Source: CAVTWS01 sp963738445 (GTDB taxonomy: Bacteria; Actinomycetota; Acidimicrobiia; Acidimicrobiales; SHLQ01). From it: DNA of 64,000 nt. Below, piece by piece: positions 18,747 through 27,183 of the stretch; the first letter of the stretch is position 1, and each line of letters starts with the position of its first letter. A program made the position numbers and the translations under genes. Location: contig CAVTWS010000015.1 of NCBI GenBank assembly GCA_963738445.1, positions 372,001 through 436,000 on the forward strand, in the 5' to 3' direction. The notes under the pieces are model-generated. The model had not been told where the DNA came from. It saw only the letters and a list, made by a program, of their open reading frames with translations, and did no database searches.

Positions 18747-18840
18747 TGTCACTGCTCGGCGGCCATCTTTGATGTCACTGCTCGGCGGCCATCTTTGATG
18801 TCACTGCTCGGCGGCCATCTTTGATGTCACTGCTCGGCGG
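18726..18840. repeat. Tandem repeat, four 26-nt units plus 11 nt
   Basis: Four exact 26-nt units start at 18726, 18752, 18778 and 18804 and end with a partial copy to 18840. Each starts ctgctcggcggccatc and ends tttgatgtca. The first unit encodes the last residues LLGGHL and the TGA stop of the dienelactone hydrolase gene; the other copies fill the gap up to pcrA, which begins 12 nt after the array. The array probably grew by slippage or unequal recombination. Confidence 0.95.
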
Positions 18841-18852
18841 TAGGGTGCCGGG

Positions 18853-21800
18853 GTGTCCGACGTGGAACCGTCAAACGACCTCTTCGACGGCCTGAACCCG
18901 GCCCAGTACGACGCCGTCCTCCACACCGATGGGCCGCTCCTGGTCATCGCCGGGGCCGGGTCCGGGAAGACGCGCGTGCTCACGCACCGCATCGCCCACC
19001 TGATCCACGAGGGCGTGTCGCCCTTCGCCATCTTGGCCATCACCTTCACGAACAAGGCGGCCGACGAGATGAAGCAGCGGGTGGCGACGCTGGTCGGTCC
19101 CGTCGCTCAGAAGATGTGGGTGTCGACCTTCCACAGCGCGTGCGTCCGCATCCTGCGCCGCGATGCCGATCGGCTGGGGTACCCCAAGGCCTTCACGATC
19201 TACGACCAGTCGGATGCGGTTCGACTCACCAGCTACGTGATCCGCGACCTGAACATCGATCCCAAGAAGTTCCCCCCTCGTTCGATCCACGCCACGATCT
19301 CGGCGGCGAAGAACGACGGTCGGCGCGCCGAGGCCTACGCGGAAGGCGCGGCGACGATCTTCGAGCGCCGAATCGGCGAGATCTACCGCGAGTACCAGAC
19401 CCGCCTCCTGCGCGCCGGCGCCATGGACTTCGACGATCTCCTGCTCAACACCGTGGAGCTGTTCCGGCGGGCTCCGGACATCCTCGAGAGTTACCAGCGT
19501 CGTTTCGAGCATGTCCTCGTCGACGAGTTCCAGGACACCAATCAGGTGCAGAACGAGTTGGTCGGCATGCTCGGGTCCACGCACCGCAACGTGTTCGTCG
19601 TCGGCGACGCCGACCAGTGCCTCCCTCCGGAATCCAGTATCTCGACCCCGGCCGGGCCGCTTGCGATCAGTGCGGTGAGACGCGGCGACGACGTTCTGGG
19701 AACGACCGGGCGGCATGTTGCCGTACCAGGGAGGGTCGAACGCGCCCGATCGGGCTGGTATCGGGGTCCGCTCGTCGAAGTGCACGTCGCCGGGCGCACT
19801 CTCCGAGCGACGCCGCTCCATCTCATACCGATGCGGACCGCCTTGGCCGAGGGTGACCACGTCGTCTATCTCATGTGGCGGGCGGATCGCGGCTTTCGGG
19901 TCGGCCGGACGACTGCAGTTCGAACCAAGAGCCGCGGCGGCGTCGAAGCGGGGTTTCGCGTTCGGTGCGCTCAGGAGCACGCTGATGCGGTGTGGATCGT
20001 GTCGGTCGTTTCCTCCATGCCGGACGCCGCCTATGAGGAGGCCCTGCTCGCCGCCCGCTACGGCATCCCAACGGCGTGTTTCCATGGAGTTGGCAGGAAG
20101 CTTGCTCTCGATGAGGACCGCCTTGAGCGGCTGTTCGCTGAACTTGATACGGAGACCGCAGCGAAGGAGTTGATGAGAGATTTCCTGCTCGACATCGACC
20201 ATCCCCATTTCCGGCCCCAGAACGGTGGTCGACGGCCGACGATCAACCTCACGATGTTCTCGGATCGACGTGGGGCCTCCGCACTTCACCGGGTCCAGTG
20301 GTCGTCAAGTCGGGCCGACGTCGTGCACCGTCTTGAGGCCGCAGGCGTAGGACTGCGATCCGGGAAGAGTTCCAGTCGTCGCTTCGAGACCGTTCGTCGG
20401 AGCTACGCCGAGGCTCTCAGCCTGACCAAGGGGGTGGCGCACGCGGGCGGCCTCGAGATACGCCGACGACTGGCCTTCGAAGGCGCCATCCTGGAACTTC
20501 AGCCGATCGCGAACCTGCGGCGCGGCATGCAGGTGATCGTCACCGATGAGCACAACGAGGAACGCGGTGGGCTGCGCCTTGCCGTCGTGGATGACGTCTC
20601 CCGTGTTGACTATGACGGCCCGGTCCACGACCTGGAGGTCGAGACGACCAGCACATACGTCGCGAACGGCGTGCTGGTCCACAACAGCATCTACGCGTTT
20701 CGGGGCGCCGACATCCGCAACATCAACCAGTTCGAGACGTCGTTCCCGGATGCCTCGGTCGTCGTGTTGGAGCAGAACTACCGGTCGACCCAGACCATCC
20801 TCGATGCCGCCAACGCCGTCATCAGCCGCAACCTGAGCCGGAAGCCCAAGGAGCTGTGGACCGATCAGGGCAGCGGCGATCCCATCGTCCGGTACCACGC
20901 TGACGACGAAGTCGATGAGGCCCAGTGGTTGGCCCACGAGTTGGCCCGCCTCCACGACGGCGGTCGGTACGTGTGGGGCGACATCGCCATCTTCTACCGG
21001 ACCAACGCCCAGAGCCACGCGATCGAGGAGTACCTGGTCCGGGTCGGCATTCCGTACAAGGTGGTGGGTGGTACCCGGTTCTACGACCGCCGGGAGGTGA
21101 AGGACGCCCTGGCCTACGTGAAGGCCGTCGTGAACCCAGCCGACGAAGTCTCGATCAAACGGGTCATCAACGTCCCCAAACGGGGTGTGGGTGACAGTTC
21201 GATCGCCCGACTCGACCAGTGGGCCGGCGCCCACGGAGAACCGTTCGTGGAGGCACTCCGCCACGCCGAAGAGGCGGGCGTTTCGGGCAAGGCCCTGAAG
21301 GGCATCAGCACCTTCCTGACCCTTCTGGCCGACATGGACGAGATCGTCGAGAAGGGTCCGGGCACCTTGCTGGAGCGGGTCCTCGAGGACAGCGGGTACC
21401 TCGGCGAACTGCAGGCCGAGCGCTCGATCGAAGCTGAGGGCCGCCTGGAGAACTTGAGTGAACTGGTCGGCGGCGCACGCGACTACGAGACGGTGGCCGA
21501 GTTCCTCGAGCAGGTCAGCCTCGTCGCCGATACCGATGACCTCGACGACGACGCCACCTCGGTCACCCTCATGACCCTCCACAGCGCCAAGGGACTCGAG
21601 TTCCCGATCGTCGCTCTGGCGGGCATGGAGGAAGGCATCTTCCCCCACGTGCGATCGCTCGGTGACCCCGATGCCTTGGAGGAGGAACGCCGCCTCGCCT
21701 ATGTCGGTATCACCCGGGCGCGGGAGCGGCTCTATCTCACCCATGCCTGGAGCCGGCTCCTGCACGGAACCAGCCAGTACAACCCGCCGAGCCGATTCCT

Positions 21801-22175
21801 CGACGAGGTTCCGTCAGAGCTCGTTCGCGAGGCCGAAGGCAGCCGTTCCACCCGGGCCGGCATGCGGTCGAGCGGCTACGGCTGGAGTGGTTCGCACGCG
21901 GCAGCCGAGCCGACGACGACACCGGCGGCCGTGTCTTCGGGCGGGCCCGTGACGAGATCGTCGAACGAGCGATCGCGGCGGGGCCGGCGTCATCCACCAG
22001 CGGTGGACATCTCCTCGGCCTCAAGACGGGCGACGACGTGCGTCACAAGAAATGGGGCGACGGTGTCGTGTTGGCCATCGAAGGCGCAGGGGAGAAGGCC
22101 GAAGCTGTGATCCGCTTCCCCGAGGTCGGCGAGAAACGCCTGTTGCTGTCGTGGGCGCCGCTCGAGCGGGTCTGA
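18853..22175 (+). CDS. pcrA: ATP-dependent DNA helicase PcrA/UvrD, intein-containing (one C-terminal frameshift)
   Basis: A superfamily 1A DNA helicase for repair and replication-restart work. Motif I is IAGAGSGKTRVL near residue 36; motif II is VLVDEFQDTNQ near residue 220. Motif III, GDADQ/SIYAFRGAD, is split by an intein at residues 256-611. Motif IV (QNYRSTQTI), motif V (TLMTLHSAKGLEF) and motif VI (RLAYVGITRARERLY) follow. Near 21895-21911 the frame changes by a net -1 (or +2). In the new frame the sequence gives DDDTGGRVFGRARDEIVERA and the C-terminal module DDVRHKKWGDGVVLAIEG, ending at TGA 22173-22175. GTG start. Confidence 0.93.
19618..20685 (+). mobile_element. Intein in PcrA motif III, 356 aa
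   Basis: An in-frame insertion between Gln and Ser of motif III. It starts with Cys (CLPPESSISTPAG) and has block B TLRATPLHLIPM at intein residues 61-72, with TxxH at 65-68. It ends with PVHDLEVETTSTYVANGVLVHN-type blocks F and G, that is penultimate His355, final Asn356, then extein Ser+1. All canonical splicing residues are present, so self-excision is expected. At 356 residues it is longer than a mini-intein. The middle shows no clear LAGLIDADG; residues 82-96 and Glu140/141 suggest a GIY-YIG-like element. Base composition looks lower in GC (20101-20160: 35 of 60) than the helicase (19081-19140: 40 of 60). Confidence 0.95.
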
Positions 22176-22257
22176 CGCGGACCCGACGCGAGCCGTGATG
22201 GGGAGATTCCGTCGAGGAATAGGTCAAGCGACTCAGTACCAGGCCGATACCTAAAGG

Positions 22258-23871
22258 GTGCCGACCACTGTCAATCCTCACCCGGAAGCGCCCGAACCGT
22301 GGATGTGGCGAGCGATCGCCGCCTTCGCCGGAGCGGTCGCTGTCCTTTTGTTGTCAACGTTGGGCCTGATACCTGCGGTCGCAGGCGTGATCGTGGCCGC
22401 CCTCGCCGTGGCGGGTGGCGTGTTTCTCCTTCGCCGTCACGTTGCCGTCCGCGAGGTGCAGGTCGAGTGGGGGCGGGGTCTCGCCAAGCAGGCGTGGAAG
22501 GACCCGTTGACCGGTATCGCCAACCGGCCCCGATTCTTCGCCAATCTGGAGCGCACGCTCGAACGTCAAGAAGCCGGCTCGCCCGGTTGGGCCGTCCTGA
22601 TGATCGACATGGACCGGTTCAAGGCCGTCAACGACAACCATGGACACCATGCCGGTGACGAGCTGCTCGTCGAGGTGGCCCGGCGCTTGCGCGGGGTCGT
22701 GCGGCCCGACGACCTGGTGGCTCGACTCGGCGGAGACGAGTTCGTCATCGCCTTCCCTCTGGCCGCGACGAGTGCCCTCGCCGTGCTCCGCCAACGACTC
22801 GACCAGGTCGTGGACGTACTGCGCGGTCCCTACCGTGTGGGCGAGGAAACCATCGAGTCGTGGGGCAGCGTGGGCGTCGCCACCTCCCCCGTCGACGGGA
22901 TCACCGTCGACGACCTGATGCGGCGAGCCGATCTCGCCATGTATCGAGCCAAGCGGACCCGCTCGGGTTGGGCGTTGTTCGAGCGTTCGCTCGAGGTGGG
23001 CGACATCGGCCCGGACGGCCTGGCCGACGACCTCGCCGACGCGATCGAGAAGGACCAGCTGACGGTCAAGTTCCAGCCTCAGGTCGAGGTGGCATCGGGT
23101 CGAGTGGTCGGCGTGGAAGCGCTCGTTCGCTGGACTCATCCCACACGCGGCGAGGTGAGCCCGAGCGAGTTCGTGCGGGTCGCCGAGCGGACGGGGCAGA
23201 TCCAGGGCCTGTCCACGATCGTGCTCCGTCAGGCCTTGGGCTGGGCTCGAGCCTGGAAGCTGGCTGGTCACGACATCGTCGTGACGGTCAACCTGTCGGT
23301 CCTCGATGTCGATCGGCACCTCGGGAGCAAGGTCCGTCGGCTGCTGGACGACTTCGGCTTGGAGCCGACCGACCTCGCCGTCGAGATGAGCGAGACCGGC
23401 ATCCTCCGCGATCTCGAGGTGACTCGTACCGTGCTGACGGAATTGGACGGCATCGGTGTGGTCGTATCGCTCGACGATTTCTCCGGCGGTCGGTCCGCAC
23501 TCGGTTCGCTGACCCGGTTGCCCATCCGCCTTCTCAAGGTGGGCCGGGCGTTCGTCGGCGGCATGATCGCGGATGAGCGTCACGCCTCGGTCGTTCGGGC
23601 CAGCATCGATCTCGGTCACGAGCTCGGACTCGGGGTTGTTGCGGTCGGTGTGGAGTCGCAGGCGATCCGAGAAGCGCTGGTGTCCCTCGGTTGTGACCAG
23701 CTTCAGGGCTTCAGCATCTGCCCACCGCTGAGCGCCGGTGAACTGCTGGTGTGGCTCGATGAACATCAGGTCGTGGTGGTCGATGATGCGTCCTCCGGGG
23801 TCGCCGCCAACGTCATCGATGTGAGCTCGGCCGATGTCGAGTCGGGGACAGCGGAGACTTCCGGGACCTGA
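22258..23871 (+). CDS. GGDEF-EAL cyclic-di-GMP enzyme, membrane-anchored
   Basis: A 537-residue protein that may both make and break cyclic di-GMP. Two membrane helices at about residues 18-60 come first. The GGDEF domain follows with KDPLTGIANRPRFFANLERT near residue 80 and an intact GGDEF near residue 158, with an RxxD inhibitory site (RPDD) five residues before it. The EAL domain has VEALVRWTHP near residue 284, Asn in VTVNLSV, Glu in VEMSETG, DDF near residue 407 and VESQ/QLQGF. The usual KIDxxF block reads LKVGRAF, with Gly in place of Asp. No sensory domain beyond the membrane anchor. GTG start. Confidence 0.92.
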   Translation: MPTTVNPHPEAPEPWMWRAIAAFAGAVAVLLLSTLGLIPAVAGVIVAALAVAGGVFLLRRHVAVREVQVEWGRGLAKQAWKDPLTGIANRPRFFANLERTLERQEAGSPGWAVLMIDMDRFKAVNDNHGHHAGDELLVEVARRLRGVVRPDDLVARLGGDEFVIAFPLAATSALAVLRQRLDQVVDVLRGPYRVGEETIESWGSVGVATSPVDGITVDDLMRRADLAMYRAKRTRSGWALFERSLEVGDIGPDGLADDLADAIEKDQLTVKFQPQVEVASGRVVGVEALVRWTHPTRGEVSPSEFVRVAERTGQIQGLSTIVLRQALGWARAWKLAGHDIVVTVNLSVLDVDRHLGSKVRRLLDDFGLEPTDLAVEMSETGILRDLEVTRTVLTELDGIGVVVSLDDFSGGRSALGSLTRLPIRLLKVGRAFVGGMIADERHASVVRASIDLGHELGLGVVAVGVESQAIREALVSLGCDQLQGFSICPPLSAGELLVWLDEHQVVVVDDASSGVAANVIDVSSADVESGTAETSGT

Positions 23872-23913
23872 CGCCGGACGTCCGCGCCACCGCCGGCGGC
23901 CCGCCGGAACGCG

Positions 23914-24519
23914 CTACACGCGAGCCGTGCGGTAGATCGCGACGTCGTGGTCGCCCCCGCGGTAACCGGCGGGAAGGATCTCGACCAGAGAGAAGGCGCC
24001 CGACGCGGTGACCGGTTCGGGGTACAGCGGGTACACGTACGCGATGGTGACCGACCGAGGGTTGGTCTCGATCGACCGCTCCAGGTTCGTCATCATCTCG
24101 GCCATCACCTCGCCGCCGAACGGGTTGAACATGTAGATGACCGTCTCGTTCGTGAACTCATAGGTGCTGGCATCGCCGACGACGACCCGGGCGGACGAGA
24201 CGCGACTGCGCATGCGGTCCAGGTTGGAGCGGGCGATCGCGGCGCGGGCGGAGTCGAGCTCCAGGCCGATGACTTCCGCCACGGAGCGGCGAGCCGCGCA
24301 CGCCAGCACCCGACCCCTCCCGCAGCCGACGTCGATCAGGACGTCACCGGGGCCAATACCGGTGGCCTCGAGCGTCCGTTCGATCAGCCCGTAGGACACC
24401 GTTGCGTAGTGGAATTGGCGATCCGTATGAGCGCCCTCGACGCCGCGGGTGTCGACACCGAGGCGCTTCTCCTGCCACAGGTTGGCCGCCTTGGTCAGAA
24501 CGTCGCGAGTGCTGGGCAT
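23914..24519 (-). CDS. Class I SAM-dependent methyltransferase
   Basis: A 201-residue Rossmann-fold methyltransferase. The SAM-binding motif I VLIDVGCGRGRVLACAARR is near residue 60, and motif II VIGLELDSARAAIARSNL near residue 84 ends the second strand with an acidic residue. The motif IV region reads VIYMFNPFGGEVM; NPF in place of NPPY resembles Dot1-like and small-molecule methyltransferases rather than N6-adenine enzymes. Substrate unknown. Monocistronic, convergent with the GGDEF-EAL gene. Confidence 0.82.
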   Translation of the reverse strand: MPSTRDVLTKAANLWQEKRLGVDTRGVEGAHTDRQFHYATVSYGLIERTLEATGIGPGDVLIDVGCGRGRVLACAARRSVAEVIGLELDSARAAIARSNLDRMRSRVSSARVVVGDASTYEFTNETVIYMFNPFGGEVMAEMMTNLERSIETNPRSVTIAYVYPLYPEPVTASGAFSLVEILPAGYRGGDHDVAIYRTARV

Positions 24520-24593
24520 GACTTCGTCACCTCTTCCACCGAGGACACAAGACTACGTGAAACACATTGTGAAGCAAGTCGGGCGAGTTGGGG

Positions 24594-25328
24594 TCAGCGG
24601 TCGTGAAGGACGATCCGCACCCGTTTGTTGCCCTTGCCCTTCGATTCGGTCTTGACCACTTCGAAGCGACCGACCTCGCCGGTCCGGGCCACGTGGGTGC
24701 CGCCGTCAGCCTGCTTGTCGAGGCCCACGATGTCCACGACGCGGATGTCGGTCACCGTCTCCGGGATCAGGTTCACCTTGGTGCGGATCAGATCGTTGTC
24801 GGACAAGGCCAGAGCACGAGGTAGGAACGACACCAGGACCTCTCGATCGGCGTGGATCTCGGCGTTGACGAGCTCGGTGATTCGCTCCGAGAAATGCTCG
24901 GGGAGCGGGTCGAACTCGAAATCCATGCGGGCCGAGAGTGGCTCCATGTTGCCGCCGGTGACAAGGACGCCCCATTCGTTCCAGATCACCCCGCACAGGA
25001 GGTGCATGGCGGTGTGGGTGCGCATGAGGTGATGGCGGCGCTCGGAGTCGACCAGTCCCGTCACCGGGCTGCCGGTGGCCGGGAGGTTTCCGTGCACCGT
25101 GTGCCAGACGAGGCCTTCGACGCTGCGGACGTCGGTGACCTCGGCCGACCCGCCGGGCCACCGGATCGAGCCGGTGTCATGGGGTTGCCCGCCGCCGGTG
25201 GCGTAGAACGCCGTGCGATCGAGCGCAACTGCGGATCGCTCGGGATCGACCGCCATGACGACTGCGTCGAACGAGAGCACGGTCGCGTCGATGAGATGGA
25301 GCCGCTCGGTCGAACCTGGCGTGCTCAT
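24594..25328 (-). CDS. Alanyl-tRNA editing protein (AlaX-like)
   Basis: A 244-residue free-standing editing protein homologous to the editing half of alanyl-tRNA synthetase, which removes Ser or Gly mischarged on tRNA-Ala. The AlaX/ThrRS second-additional-domain zinc motif shows HxxxH in RTHTAMHLL near residue 101 and a further ligand in QADGGTHVARTGEVG near residue 209 (Gln where many relatives have Cys). FYATGGGQPHDTG near residue 41 is the N-terminal hallmark of AlaX-M. Its start overlaps the stop of the next minus-strand upstream gene by 4 nt. Confidence 0.9.
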   Translation of the reverse strand: MSTPGSTERLHLIDATVLSFDAVVMAVDPERSAVALDRTAFYATGGGQPHDTGSIRWPGGSAEVTDVRSVEGLVWHTVHGNLPATGSPVTGLVDSERRHHLMRTHTAMHLLCGVIWNEWGVLVTGGNMEPLSARMDFEFDPLPEHFSERITELVNAEIHADREVLVSFLPRALALSDNDLIRTKVNLIPETVTDIRVVDIVGLDKQADGGTHVARTGEVGRFEVVKTESKGKGNKRVRIVLHDR

Positions 25329-25819
25329 GGCGTCTCCGTGGTGGTGCTGTCGTCGGTCGTCGGATTCAGGTTCACGGTCACCTCGCCGTCATCGACGACG
25401 ACGGGCAGCATCGTGAGGCCTTCGCCGGTCGGTGGAAAGGTGTGGGCGGGGTCGCAGAGGTCGACGAAGAGGTCGTCGTCGGGCCGATACTCCACGAGAC
25501 AATCGGGCCGATTCGGCACCCGAGCCTCGAAGGCGATCCAGCCGGAATCGGGATCGTCTCCGGTGTGGTTCAGCCAGATGGGCCGCTCGTCGCCGACGAG
25601 GTCCGCGAAGAACGCCGGCCCCCGGTCGGCGATCTCGGCGCTGATCCGATCGGCGTCGAGGCCCTCGAACTGGTCGTCACCCAGGCGGACATCGACCTTG
25701 TCGCTCGATCCCGTGACCCAGAGCACGAACAGCAGCAACATCACCGCGGCCGCGACGCCGGACGCTCCGACGACGAGTGCCGATCGGGCACTGATGGCTG
25801 GTCCTCGAGCGACTGGCAT
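25325..25819 (-). CDS. Membrane-anchored hypothetical protein, Rieske-like tail
   Basis: A 164-residue protein with one membrane helix at about residues 13-33 (VVGASGVAAAVMLLLFVLWV) and an extracytoplasmic domain ending in a Thr-rich tail. The C-terminal block, FVDLCDPAHTFPPTGEGL followed by LPVVVDDGEVTVNLN, has the layout of the second half of a Rieske domain. The Cys-x-His pairs needed for an iron-sulfur cluster are not present. It overlaps the downstream alanyl-tRNA editing gene (ATGA) and is divergent from sucC. Function unknown. Confidence 0.65.
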   Translation of the reverse strand: MPVARGPAISARSALVVGASGVAAAVMLLLFVLWVTGSSDKVDVRLGDDQFEGLDADRISAEIADRGPAFFADLVGDERPIWLNHTGDDPDSGWIAFEARVPNRPDCLVEYRPDDDLFVDLCDPAHTFPPTGEGLTMLPVVVDDGEVTVNLNPTTDDSTTTETP

Positions 25820-25930
25820 GGACGTAGGCTCCGGCGGCAGAGTGCTCCGTGGATGACGGCTGGCGTCACGGGCTCGCCTAGTATGCCGGCGGCCTATGGG
25901 TCGGCCCACGCGTGAGCGGGGCGTGTATTG

Positions 25931-26009
25931 GCGGCCGTTCCCACGGCCGCTGCGTCTCAGGGCGGCCGTTCCACGGCCGCTGCGTCCGAAGCACGACCGG
26001 CAGCGGTCG
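25931..26009. promoter_or_regulatory. Three hairpins in the sucC leader, two of them a direct repeat
   Basis: Two near-identical copies of a 30-nt segment each form a 7-bp hairpin: gcggccg with cggccgc at 25931-25950 and 25962-25980. Both copies are followed by tgcgtc. A third hairpin, cgaccg (25994-25999) with cggtcg (26004-26009), abuts the sucC ribosome site GGAGG at 26010-26014. The stacked hairpins could terminate upstream transcription, attenuate sucCD or mask its translation start. Confidence 0.5.
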
Positions 26010-26018
26010 GGAGGCACA

Positions 26019-27167
26019 GTGGATCTGTTCGAATACCAGGGCAAGCAGTTCTTCGCGCAGTACGGCATGCCCGTCTCGGCCGGAGAGGTCGCGTTCACCG
26101 TCGAGGAGGCGGTCGCGGCCGCGGAGCGACTCGGAACTCCCGTCATGGTCAAGGCTCAGGTGCACACCGGAGGGCGCGGCAAGGCCGGCGGCGTGAAGTT
26201 CGCCGCCACGATCGACGATGTCCGGACCCATGCCAGCGCAATACTCGGGCTCGACATCAAGGGCCACATCGTCCACCGGGTCTGGATCGAGAAGGCCTCG
26301 GACATCGCCGAGGAGTACTACGCCAGCTTCACGCTCGATCGATCGGCCAAGAAGCACCTGGGGATGCTGTCCGCCCAGGGCGGGATCGAGATCGAGACGG
26401 TGGCCGAGGAGAATCCCGACGCCATCTCCAAGGTGTGGATCGACCCCGTCGACGGACTCTCCGAGGAGGCGTGCCGGGCGTGGGTCAAGGCGGCCAACCT
26501 CAACCCGGCGGCCGAGGACGGCGCAGTCGACATCCTGGGCAAGGCCTACCGGGCCTACAGCGACGGCGACGCCGATCTGGTCGAGATCAACCCGTTGATC
26601 CTGACCCCGGAAGGCGTCGTGCACGTCCTCGACGCCAAGGTCACCCTGGACAGCAACGCCGTCTTCCGTCACGCCGACTACGAGCAGTACGACGCCACGC
26701 AGCATCGCGACGAGCGCGAGGAGGCGGCCCACGCCAAGGGCCTCCAGTACGTCGGCCTCGAAGGCACGGTCGGCGTGATCGCCAACGGTGCCGGGTTGGC
26801 GATGTCGACCGTCGACGTCGTCAACCAGGTGGGCGGCAAGCCGGCGAACTTCCTCGACATCGGCGGCGGCGCCAACGCCGATGTCATGTCGGGGGCCCTC
26901 GAGGTCATCAACAACGACCCGGCCGTGAAGTCGATCTTCATCAACATCTTCGGCGGCATCACCCGAGGCGAGGAAGTGGCCAACGGCATCCTCGAAGCGC
27001 TGCGCCGAGTGTCGATCGACGCGCCCATCGTGATCCGCCTGGACGGCACCAACGCCGAGCTCGGTCGAGAGATCCTCACCCCCCACCTGTCCGACACCTT
27101 GATGATGGAGCCGACCATGCTCGAAGCGGCCCGCAAGGTCGTTTCGCTGGCCGCGGCCCGCAGCTGA
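26019..27167 (+). CDS. sucC: Succinate-CoA ligase (ADP-forming) beta subunit
   Basis: A 382-residue SucC, the nucleotide-binding subunit of the TCA-cycle enzyme interconverting succinyl-CoA and succinate with ATP formation. It begins MDLFEYQGKQFFAQYGMPVS, with the ATP-grasp block VMVKAQVHTGGRGKAGGVK near residue 43, DLVEINPLI near residue 186 and the ligase-CoA block FLDIGGGANADVM near residue 282. GTG 26019 is chosen for its GGAGG site at 26010-26014 and the conserved N-terminus. It is 16 nt upstream of sucD. Confidence 0.96.
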   Translation: MDLFEYQGKQFFAQYGMPVSAGEVAFTVEEAVAAAERLGTPVMVKAQVHTGGRGKAGGVKFAATIDDVRTHASAILGLDIKGHIVHRVWIEKASDIAEEYYASFTLDRSAKKHLGMLSAQGGIEIETVAEENPDAISKVWIDPVDGLSEEACRAWVKAANLNPAAEDGAVDILGKAYRAYSDGDADLVEINPLILTPEGVVHVLDAKVTLDSNAVFRHADYEQYDATQHRDEREEAAHAKGLQYVGLEGTVGVIANGAGLAMSTVDVVNQVGGKPANFLDIGGGANADVMSGALEVINNDPAVKSIFINIFGGITRGEEVANGILEALRRVSIDAPIVIRLDGTNAELGREILTPHLSDTLMMEPTMLEAARKVVSLAAARS

Positions 27168-27183
27168 GCTGCGAAGGAGAATC

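Noticed and set aside
18726..18840. The 26-nt array as a CRISPR
   Set aside because: Units are contiguous with no spacers, and there are no cas genes in the window.
19618..20685. The PcrA insertion as a transposon or group II intron
   Set aside because: It is fully in frame, has no terminal repeats and has all intein splicing blocks.
25325..25819. The membrane-anchored protein as a Rieske iron-sulfur protein
   Set aside because: The layout is reminiscent but the Cys-x-His cluster ligands are missing.
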